Source: JBGSON01 sp041739085
GTDB lineage: Bacteria; Patescibacteriota; Gracilibacteria; CAIRYL01
DNA length: 64,000 nt
NCBI GenBank assembly: GCA_041739085.1
Contig: JBGSON010000005.1
Location: 1-64,000, forward strand
Reading direction: 5' to 3'
The notes under the pieces were generated by a model. The model was not told the DNA's origin and searched no databases. It saw nothing but the letters and a program-made list of their open reading frames with translations. Position 1 is the stretch's first letter, and each line of letters opens with the position of its first letter. Positions 23,227 to 29,978 of the stretch are shown in pieces. Position numbers and translations under genes: made by a program.

Positions 23227-26187
23227 TTAATTCTCGACTTCTTCTTCTCCTGCCTCATCGGATATTTCGTCGGAAGATAGCTCCGTTTCTTCGTTTCTTT
23301 CCGCTGAAATGATCGCCATCCATCTCTTCTTGAGTTCTAAAATCATGAGTTCATCCTCGCTCAATCCCACTCCTTCTTTTAGCTTCTCGGCGATCCCGGT
23401 CAATCTCGCGTTCATCTCAGAAAACAGTGACTCCATGGTATGCATAAAATCAGGGCCGTGTTCCATCGATGCATTGTGGGCTGTCTCGTGGACAAATGTT
23501 CTGAGCGCCTCCAGAAAATCCACTTCGAAAAGCGATTCATGGAGCCCGATTGCTTTCTGAGCAATATTCACGCCTTTGCTCCCCGTCCCCCGATAAATAA
23601 AAACGTCGTTCGGAAGAGCAACTTTCGTGGTGAGATGGAGATACTCGCGAAGCATTCCGATCTGAGCGAGCTGAAAACTGGCGGGATCGAGGACGATCTC
23701 AAATTCATCCACTTCGTTCTCAGGAGTCGCGAATCGATTCGCAAGGGTTTTGAGAACAAAATTAAGCCTTGCCATTTCCATTTCTGTTTCTGAATGCGTC
23801 CTCTCCACGACCCGCACCGGAATTGCCGCCTGATCATGCTCCGAGAGGATCTCGAGGAGATGTCTTCCCGTTAAATATCGCGCATGCTCTCCTGCCTGTC
23901 CGTAGAAATGCCGGGAATTTCGCCATCCCACATATTTTTTTACCGGGGATTCAGGCCCGCCTTCTCTCGCCTGGTGCTTTGGAACGATGGCCTGAAGCCG
24001 GAGAACCGCCTCTTTGACCTCGGGGATTCTTTCTCTCATCTCCTGGATCCTCCTTTCTTCCTCAGTCGACAAAACTCCTTCCACGGAACTCACTTCTCTC
24101 TCCTTTATCACTCCTGCCGGAACCGCCGGTTGGGACACAGGAATATCTTTGAGCGGATCATCCTTCGGAGGCACTGCTCCTGCGACGCCCTTTCCATCGG
24201 AATCTTTTCTGTCCGCTTCTCTCTCTTCTGGTTTTTTCTCTTCTCGGGGAACGGCGATAGCCGGTCCCTCCACCGGCACTTTCTGAGCTTGGCTCGTTTC
24301 TGTTTCTCGAACCGAGATCGGACTTTCAAACTCCTCTGCGGTATCTTCTGCCAGCTCGAATTCGATGAATACTCCCTGATCGCTTGTACATTTTACATTT
24401 CTCGCGAAAAGGATTTGCTCTTCCATGACACCGTCGTAATCGATACTGAACGTCGAAATATAATCTCCGCTCGAGGTGAAGACTTTCTCAAAAATTCTCC
24501 TGCTAAGACCCGCAAAAATAATTCCTCTCAAAAAATGGAGGACTTTTTGTTCATCAGTCTTCGGAGACGAGACTTCATGAAAGAGGAGCTCTTTCGGAAG
24601 ATTCACATTGAGATATACTCGAAATGCCCTGGATATTTCTCTTCTTTTTTCGATTCGGATGATGTGCGGCGCTAGCCTTTTTCGAAATGACCGGAGAAGC
24701 TGTGCTTGGTCCTCTCCGGATCCAATCTGTTCATGAGCGACGGTAAAACCATATTTTTCAGCAATCTCTTGTCTCCGATACTGTGCCGGCTGAGGCTTTT
24801 CATTGCTCGCCACTTCTATCGAGTCGAGTTTCGAGCTCGCTTTCGGCATTCCGATTTTATAAAAGAAATACGGATAGATGACATATCCGAGTTTTTGAAG
24901 GTCATGGATTTGCTGTTCATTTACCCCGAAATCCAAACATAAATATGGCTTCCCCCCGAAAAAACCGGGAAATTCTGAGTTCTCATATTCGGGAGTGAAC
25001 CAGAGTTTATCTACAATATGTTCGATAACGACAAAACATCCTTTCCGGTCTTTCCCGAATCCGCTGTCCGAAACTGCGCTCCAAATATGCTCTGATCTCC
25101 GGAGCTGATCGATGAGATCTTCTTTGGACATGGACGCGATGAGGGTTTCGATGTGTTTTTTCAGATCATAGGCAGTCAGCGGCGGCCGATCGATGCTCAT
25201 GGAATAATCGATATCATTGAGTTGGAGTGTAACGATGTCCGGTCCATACCAGTAATCCTCCGCATTCTTTCCTTTCTCACGATAGTTCATCACTTGTCCG
25301 TTGATAAAAAGCCTTCCCTGCGGTTCTGGTTCATCCTCGCTGGGTTTCAGCCATTTTATCGCCCCATGTTTATTTTTAAAATCTGGATTCTGAAGATACG
25401 GATTCCTTTCAGAGACCGCAATGTTTACAAGTTCATCGAGTGATGCAATGACTTCCGGGTTTTCGGTTTCTAAAATATACGTGCATGTGTCCCGCTCTTC
25501 CGCTTCATGAAGGTCAGCAAGAAGCCAGTCGTGACGTACTCTCTGGGAGAAATCATTGTTTGCGATCACCTCATTCACTCTCTCTGCCTTTGCGAGGCGA
25601 TAGTTCACCGTCCATCCACGTCCCTGTACCTCAAAGCGCTTCACTCCAAAATCCCTCAAGTATCGGATGGCGACTTGTTTTAATCCAATGCCGTTTCCTC
25701 CGGCAGTATTGAATTCCTTTGGCTTCTCTGAATGCGGACTGATCAGTCCCGTTGGATCCTCAAACGGCCAAGCTCCTCTTATGGTGTAGCGGACAAGCCC
25801 GTTTCCATTCACTTTTTCTTTTGTGATCGTCACTCCGTCGAGCGTCCCCGGGGATACACGGTTGTGATCGACAAAATTCTGAGCGATCTCACGCGAAAGC
25901 CACGCGGCATTATATACTTCCTTTGATTTTTCCATGAACCGGTCCGTCGCGACCGGTGATGTGTCTATCCCCTCAAACCTCCGAAAATACCATTGGAGTA
26001 CCTTTTGGTCGGTGACCACTCCTTCGATTCCTGTTGCAGGGACTGCTTCAGAAACATCCCTCCTCATTTCTTCAGTCACAGTACTGAGATCAGCGTCGAC
26101 AGAGTCCGTCTGAACATCAGGCGGTCTTTTTTTTCGAAAGCCTCTCAAGAAATCGCCAATACGGGATTGTGAATAACCTGGTTCCAT
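23227..26187 (-). CDS. GHKL-type ATPase fused to a C-terminal SprT/WLM-like metallopeptidase
   Basis: 986 residues, no TM. Residues ~95-110 (SREIAQNFVDHN) look like the N-box of GHKL ATPases (E100, N104, D107), and 162-170 (AGGNGIGLK) like the G-box lid, as in Hsp90/MutL/MORC-type enzymes. A middle region of ~400 residues could be a transducer domain. An acidic/Pro-rich linker lies at about 640-720. The last ~120 residues carry FVHETAHNASMEHGPDFMHTM, with HExxH at 900-904 and a further His at 910 in HGPDF, like the SprT/WLM (DNA-protein crosslink) peptidases. The tail is very acidic. Domain calls rest on motifs only. An ATPase coupled to a protease suggests substrate remodelling with cleavage. 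Confidence 0.75.
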   Translation of the reverse strand: MEPGYSQSRIGDFLRGFRKKRPPDVQTDSVDADLSTVTEEMRRDVSEAVPATGIEGVVTDQKVLQWYFRRFEGIDTSPVATDRFMEKSKEVYNAAWLSREIAQNFVDHNRVSPGTLDGVTITKEKVNGNGLVRYTIRGAWPFEDPTGLISPHSEKPKEFNTAGGNGIGLKQVAIRYLRDFGVKRFEVQGRGWTVNYRLAKAERVNEVIANNDFSQRVRHDWLLADLHEAEERDTCTYILETENPEVIASLDELVNIAVSERNPYLQNPDFKNKHGAIKWLKPSEDEPEPQGRLFINGQVMNYREKGKNAEDYWYGPDIVTLQLNDIDYSMSIDRPPLTAYDLKKHIETLIASMSKEDLIDQLRRSEHIWSAVSDSGFGKDRKGCFVVIEHIVDKLWFTPEYENSEFPGFFGGKPYLCLDFGVNEQQIHDLQKLGYVIYPYFFYKIGMPKASSKLDSIEVASNEKPQPAQYRRQEIAEKYGFTVAHEQIGSGEDQAQLLRSFRKRLAPHIIRIEKRREISRAFRVYLNVNLPKELLFHEVSSPKTDEQKVLHFLRGIIFAGLSRRIFEKVFTSSGDYISTFSIDYDGVMEEQILFARNVKCTSDQGVFIEFELAEDTAEEFESPISVRETETSQAQKVPVEGPAIAVPREEKKPEEREADRKDSDGKGVAGAVPPKDDPLKDIPVSQPAVPAGVIKEREVSSVEGVLSTEEERRIQEMRERIPEVKEAVLRLQAIVPKHQAREGGPESPVKKYVGWRNSRHFYGQAGEHARYLTGRHLLEILSEHDQAAIPVRVVERTHSETEMEMARLNFVLKTLANRFATPENEVDEFEIVLDPASFQLAQIGMLREYLHLTTKVALPNDVFIYRGTGSKGVNIAQKAIGLHESLFEVDFLEALRTFVHETAHNASMEHGPDFMHTMESLFSEMNARLTGIAEKLKEGVGLSEDELMILELKKRWMAIISAERNEETELSSDEISDEAGEEEVEN

Positions 26188-26205
26188 AAAGATGGTGTTC
26201 TGTAT

Positions 26206-26234
26206 ATTTTACAATTTTTTATGTTTTTACGCAA
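26206..26234 (-). promoter_or_regulatory. Promoter for the GHKL-peptidase gene
   Basis: Minus strand TTGCGT (26234-26229), 17-nt spacer, TAAAAT (26211-26206). The -35 box lies inside one copy of the 11-bp repeat TTTTACGCAAT. Confidence 0.6.
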
Positions 26235-26293
26235 TCCACAATGCTCTATTTGTTCATTTCGCGTTATTTGACTTTTAATTGGTTTTACGCAAT
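26225..26293. repeat. Pair of 11-bp direct repeats in a divergent promoter region
   Basis: TTTTACGCAAT occurs at 26225-26235 and again, identical, at 26283-26293. The first copy covers the -35 box of the leftward promoter. The second lies between the -35 and -10 boxes of the rightward promoter and runs into the -10. This arrangement fits an operator shared by both genes. Confidence 0.6.
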
Positions 26294-26296
26294 AAT
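26268..26296 (+). promoter_or_regulatory. Promoter for the 26319 small ORF
   Basis: TTGACT (26268-26273), 17-nt spacer, AATAAT (26291-26296). The predicted start near 26303 leaves a 16-nt leader. Confidence 0.65.
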
Positions 26297-26318
26297 CACC
26301 TCCACTTTTTCTCCTCTT

Positions 26319-26504
26319 ATGCCAGACCGAGATCGCAGCGAATCCGATGAGAGGGAGAGAGAACGGGAATCGCAGCTCGAAATAATCCCCGCAACACCTG
26401 CTCGTCCAGAAATTGTTCCAGATATTGCCATCATTCAGGGAGCGCTCCGCATCGCTGAAAGCGAATTACAGAGAATTCCTAAAAAACCGGAAGTAATCAA
26501 TTGA
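26319..26504 (+). CDS. Small charged protein, possibly the 5' part of an interrupted gene
   Basis: 61 residues from ATG 26319 (PDRDRSESDERERERESQLE...), very acidic/basic at the N-terminus and helical after. A good promoter lies upstream. After the TGA at 26502-26504 the same frame stays open for over 40 further codons that look protein-like (NPVSKRGSLFTIVTGKTPMI) until it meets the SRPBCC gene on the other strand. The gene may be a short intact protein, a nonsense-interrupted pseudogene, or a readthrough case. Divergent from the GHKL-peptidase gene and sharing its putative operator. Confidence 0.5.
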   Translation: MPDRDRSESDERERERESQLEIIPATPARPEIVPDIAIIQGALRIAESELQRIPKKPEVIN

Positions 26505-26645
26505 ATACCATTCAAATCCCCGGAGGTGAATCCAGTCTCTAAAAGAGGCTCTTTGTTCACGATTGTCACAGGAAAAACTCCAATGATTCTTCCCTTCTCG
26601 AAAGAAAATCTTGATACAGGTAAAGTTTTGGGAAGCATACTTTTC

Positions 26646-27113
26646 TTATTTCGTATTCATATTCTCCTCCATCATCGTCTTCAATTTTCTAAAAACCGCC
26701 CGTTCCCAATACCAGAGGGCGAGGTGCTTAATGAGGATATTTCCGAATATCCGGAAAAACCAGCTTGTGATCTCGACATCGTTCACATAATCGATCCTCG
26801 TTCCTTCGGGGATTTCCTCCATCATGAACGATTCCTTTTCCACCCCGAGCGAAGATGTATTCGTGGAAATTAATCCGCGAGGGGGCTGGAGTTCCCCTTC
26901 CATGAGGACGGTGAAAGTCTTGCTCCCGAAAAAAGCCTTTGTTTTCGCTTCGACAACAAAGCGGTTCCCGTCGCGCATTAAAACTTTTGCTTCCTTTGCG
27001 ACCGAAGGAAAATACCGGGGAAGGTTCTCAAAATCAGTCATGATCGCGTAAATCTTCTCTCTCGGCGCTTTGATGAGGTAATGGGTTTCGAGGTGGATGG
27101 GTTTTGATTTCAT
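26646..27113 (-). CDS. SRPBCC/polyketide cyclase-like protein
   Basis: 155 residues from ATG 27113; the in-frame extension to 27155 is rejected because the -10 box lies at 27125-27120. The helix-grip fold pattern is visible: an initial strand HLETHYLIKAPREKIYAIMTDFENLPRYFPSV, a Gly-rich central sheet, and a long C-terminal amphipathic helix WYWERAVFRKLKTMMEENM. Members bind hydrophobic ligands (coenzyme Q-binding, cyclase or lipid-transfer types). Specificity cannot be told. The mRNA is probably leaderless. Confidence 0.8.
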   Translation of the reverse strand: MKSKPIHLETHYLIKAPREKIYAIMTDFENLPRYFPSVAKEAKVLMRDGNRFVVEAKTKAFFGSKTFTVLMEGELQPPRGLISTNTSSLGVEKESFMMEEIPEGTRIDYVNDVEITSWFFRIFGNILIKHLALWYWERAVFRKLKTMMEENMNTK

Positions 27114-27119
27114 GAGATC

Positions 27120-27125
27120 AGTATA
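27120..27125 (-). promoter_or_regulatory. -10 box giving a leaderless SRPBCC mRNA
   Basis: Minus-strand TATACT (27125-27120) ends 6 nt before the ATG at 27113, so transcription should start at the start codon. The -35 region is T-rich without a clear match. Confidence 0.5.
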
Positions 27126-27155
27126 CTCTGGCGCGGAAACAGAAAAAACACCCAT

Positions 27156-27184
27156 TTGTCACTGCTTCCGAATCCTGATACACT
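27156..27184 (+). promoter_or_regulatory. Promoter for the SLH protein gene
   Basis: TTGTCA (27156-27161), 17-nt spacer, TACACT (27179-27184). Predicted start near 27191, 25 nt before ATG 27216. It excludes a longer in-frame start at 27156. Confidence 0.65.
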
Positions 27185-27215
27185 CAAAAGCAAGTTTCCT
27201 TTAACCAATCCTCAT

Positions 27216-29060
27216 ATGAAAGCAACGATCATGAACCTTCGTGTTCTCGCTTCCGGGCTTGCTGTGTTCTTCTTTTTCCTCCTTGGGAATACAGCCGTCT
27301 CGGCCTCCTTTTCCGATGTTGCGGAATCCCCGTTCCTGGATGCGATCACCTATGTCGCCGACCAGGGCATCGTGAATGGATACCCTGACGGAACATATAA
27401 GCCGAATGTCACCATCAACCGCGCTGAGTTTACGAAGATCGTCATCAATTCCAAATTCGATGCGGCTGAAATCGATGGATGCATCGAAGAAAATGTTCCT
27501 TCCTCCTCTCAAACCGTTTTCTTTCCGGATGTTTCGAAAACCGACTGGTTCGCGAAATATGTCTGTGTCGCGAAGATGAATTCCATCATCGGAGGATATC
27601 CCGACGGAACGTTTAAGCCGGCAAACGCGATCAATTTTGTGGAAGCGGCGAAAATCATTGTGAACACGTTCGCATTTGAAACGGAGACCGATGATGTCTG
27701 GTACAAGCCTTTTGTGGACGCGCTCGCTGAACGGAGTGCCATCCCCACTTCCATCGGCGGATTTGATGAGCAAATCACAAGGGGGGAAATGGCGGAGATG
27801 ATCTATCGCCTTCTCGCAGACATCACCGATAAGCCGTCGGCGACATACGACCGTCTGAGTGGCGAAGGAGGTGATGGTGATGGAGATGGAGACGGCGATG
27901 GAGATGTGAACGCGAACCGGGGACTTTATTTTGGATATCCCGTTGCCAATGAATTCGTCCCCTCATTCCCGATCTATGTCCTCGACTGTTATACGGAATC
28001 GTGTCCTGCTGTTCCGCTCTGGACTGATGAGTGGGCGCTCAATACGATGAGCCGGCTGGCGTTTGATACAGCTCGCAATAGAATCATTTATCCGAGAGCC
28101 GCTGGTGTCTTTCAGCTCGAAGCCTTCGACAATGAGACCGGAGAAAGTGAAACCCTCGGATTTGAGAATACTTACGGGATTTCTTATCTTCCCGCGATTT
28201 CCGGTGACACCCTCACTGCGGCGGTGATGAAGGATGGTTCTGATTTCATCGTGAAATACGATCTTGCGACAGGAGACATTACCGAAATCCCCGCATTTGA
28301 AGAACATACGTCTTGCTCCTGGCCTGCGGTCTCGTCCTCGGAAAAAGTATTCGGAGTATGCCGGGACGCGATGACCTACTCGATCCTCGATGAAGACGGG
28401 ACTTCATACTACTCAGTCGAAAAATCCGATGTGAACGACGAAGTGAGATCGCTTGTCATCGATCGGAGCGGGAACGGATATTTCGTGGAAGGCGGGAGGA
28501 TCAAGAAGATCGTGTTCGCCACAAAGGCAGTCTCAGAAATCGTGGTCGGAGGTGAATACAGGGTCTCAAGCATCACGGTCACTCCGTATGCCGAATACCT
28601 CGCAGGATCTGCTTCGCGGAATGATTCATGGAAGATCTTTGTGCAGAACCTGAGCACCGATGAATTTACAGTTCCTTTGAATGTCGACACAGAACCCGGC
28701 ATTCTTTCGTTCGGCCCCTATCTTGTCGGATCGAACGAAGGGAGGGGCAGCGGGACGGCGATCGAGTGCGCCGGCACCGACGAACCCCGCGACACGATCG
28801 TGAAATGGGTGAACGCGGATACGGATGAAGAGAAACTGAAATGCATGAGCGACTACGCGAAGGAGAATCCGGATTATCTCATCCCGGAAGCAGGAGTCAC
28901 CGATGTCCAGGCGGGCGACGATCTCCGGTATCAGGACGCGAATTCCGTGGAAGTCGACGTGTACTACTGGTATGAAGACAACACGACTCCCGTGACCAAG
29001 CTTTTCATCCTCACCCATCAGACCGGTGAGTGGCTTATTCATGCGATCATTCAGGAGTAA
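27216..29060 (+). CDS. S-layer homology (SLH) domain surface protein
   Basis: 614 residues. The signal peptide ends near TAVSAS. Three SLH repeats occupy about residues 30-205: FSDVAESPFLDAITYVADQGIVNGYPDGTYKP, FPDVSKTDWFAKYVCVAKMNSIIGGYPDGTFKP, then a degenerate third. A Gly-Asp linker follows (GEGGDGDGDGDGDGD, encoded by a hexanucleotide run at 27866-27906). The ~390-residue C-terminal region looks like a beta-propeller (repeated ...LATGDITEIP, SGNGYFVEGGRIKKIVF strands). SLH domains attach proteins to pyruvylated wall polymers. The propeller's ligand is unknown. Confidence 0.88.
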   Translation: MKATIMNLRVLASGLAVFFFFLLGNTAVSASFSDVAESPFLDAITYVADQGIVNGYPDGTYKPNVTINRAEFTKIVINSKFDAAEIDGCIEENVPSSSQTVFFPDVSKTDWFAKYVCVAKMNSIIGGYPDGTFKPANAINFVEAAKIIVNTFAFETETDDVWYKPFVDALAERSAIPTSIGGFDEQITRGEMAEMIYRLLADITDKPSATYDRLSGEGGDGDGDGDGDGDVNANRGLYFGYPVANEFVPSFPIYVLDCYTESCPAVPLWTDEWALNTMSRLAFDTARNRIIYPRAAGVFQLEAFDNETGESETLGFENTYGISYLPAISGDTLTAAVMKDGSDFIVKYDLATGDITEIPAFEEHTSCSWPAVSSSEKVFGVCRDAMTYSILDEDGTSYYSVEKSDVNDEVRSLVIDRSGNGYFVEGGRIKKIVFATKAVSEIVVGGEYRVSSITVTPYAEYLAGSASRNDSWKIFVQNLSTDEFTVPLNVDTEPGILSFGPYLVGSNEGRGSGTAIECAGTDEPRDTIVKWVNADTDEEKLKCMSDYAKENPDYLIPEAGVTDVQAGDDLRYQDANSVEVDVYYWYEDNTTPVTKLFILTHQTGEWLIHAIIQE

Positions 29061-29115
29061 TATTCCCTGACGAACCCTCTCTGCCCTGCTCTCACGCTCA
29101 TAGACACCTGCAACA

Positions 29116-29646
29116 ATGACAATCCTGCCCCATTTCCCAAATGTATATCGGCAAAGTCACTATATTCTTGTATTCAGACTCATCCTCATAGAGATTATTC
29201 TCGCTGGACTCTATCTTGTAATTCGGATTCCGAAAACATATCTTCTCTCACCGTCAGTGAGCTCATCTTCCAGCGATTTTCTCAATGCTGCTGGTTTTAT
29301 CTACTTCCTCTTCTTATCTCTCATCGAACTTTTCCTTGTCGTCCATACAGTACTCAGATGGGCGAATGAGATATATGTCGTAAGGGGAGATTCCATTCTC
29401 CACCGCAGGGGGATCTTCACCATGAAAGAAGATAATATCACCCTTCAAAACATGGGGTCAGCGACCATTGAACAGGGAATCCTCGGAAAGATGCTCCATT
29501 ATGGGACCATATCCGTGTACAGCCCTGTGCTGAAACAAGAATTTAAGATAGAAAACATCCCTCACCCGGAGCAATTAGTCCAAACCCTGTACGGCCAGAT
29601 GGAATCCCAATCTGAAAAGAACAGCATCATTCGAAAACCCTCATGA
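29116..29646 (+). CDS. Membrane protein with bacterial PH (YdbS-like) domain
   Basis: 176 residues. Two N-terminal TM helices (about 19-40 and 60-82) are followed by a soluble bPH2-type domain: NEIYVVRGDSILHRRGIFTMKEDNITLQNMGSATIEQGILGKMLHYGTISVYSPVLKQEFKI. The pattern of RxGxF...I.L..M.....QG.LG..L.YGTI is characteristic of DUF304/PH_2 domains. Role unknown; such proteins often affect membrane or envelope homeostasis. Convergent with the PsiE-like remnant, whose stop is adjacent. Confidence 0.85.
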   Translation: MTILPHFPNVYRQSHYILVFRLILIEIILAGLYLVIRIPKTYLLSPSVSSSSSDFLNAAGFIYFLFLSLIELFLVVHTVLRWANEIYVVRGDSILHRRGIFTMKEDNITLQNMGSATIEQGILGKMLHYGTISVYSPVLKQEFKIENIPHPEQLVQTLYGQMESQSEKNSIIRKPS

Positions 29647-29891
29647 TTAGTCTTCTTTGCTTCCGCTATTACTAATCGGATTAATGAAATAGTGATACGC
29701 GGCGAGCAGCGCCACAAATGAAACGACTCCCATGGCGACATCTCCCGTCATAATGTCTGGTTTAAGCATTTTTCTGGCAACAACGAACGCAAGGAGCTCA
29801 ACACTGAAAGGAAATTATGCGCAACAAGCATCCGGGCAAGTTCAAGACCGATAGTGATGAGAAGAACGCGATAAACAAAAAGCCTACTCAT
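29647..29891 (-). pseudogene. Frameshifted PsiE-like membrane protein gene
   Basis: Read on the minus strand from ATG 29891, one frame gives MSRLFVYRVLLITIGLELAR and MLVAHNF. The adjacent frame then continues FSVELLAFVVARKMLKPDIM and TGDVAMGVVSFVALLAAYHY to a TAA at 29647. The two parts join around the CATAATTTCCTTTCAG stretch (near 29807-29822). The total of 245 nt is one short of a multiple of three, so a single-base deletion fits. The joined protein (~81 residues) has two TM helices and resembles phosphate-starvation-inducible PsiE-like proteins. Either a recent pseudogene or a sequencing/assembly indel. Confidence 0.65.
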
Positions 29892-29914
29892 TGTGTAGGA
29901 ATTATAATTGAACC

Positions 29915-29943
29915 TTGTCACCACTTTTAATCCGTTCTACGAT
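29915..29943 (+). promoter_or_regulatory. Promoter for the TSP3 lipoprotein-lgt pair
   Basis: TTGTCA (29915-29920), 17-nt spacer, TACGAT (29938-29943). The predicted start lies near 29950, just before an in-frame ATG at 29952; the more usual lipoprotein start is ATG 29979. Confidence 0.6.
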
Positions 29944-29978
29944 ACTTTCTGATGAATTTCCTCATTTTTTTTTATAAG

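Noticed and set aside
26502..26504. TGA recoded as a sense codon (as in Gracilibacteria)
   Set aside because: TGA terminates many genes here, including ATGA overlaps of acyltransferase/trpB, cysK/cysE and nusB/rnc.
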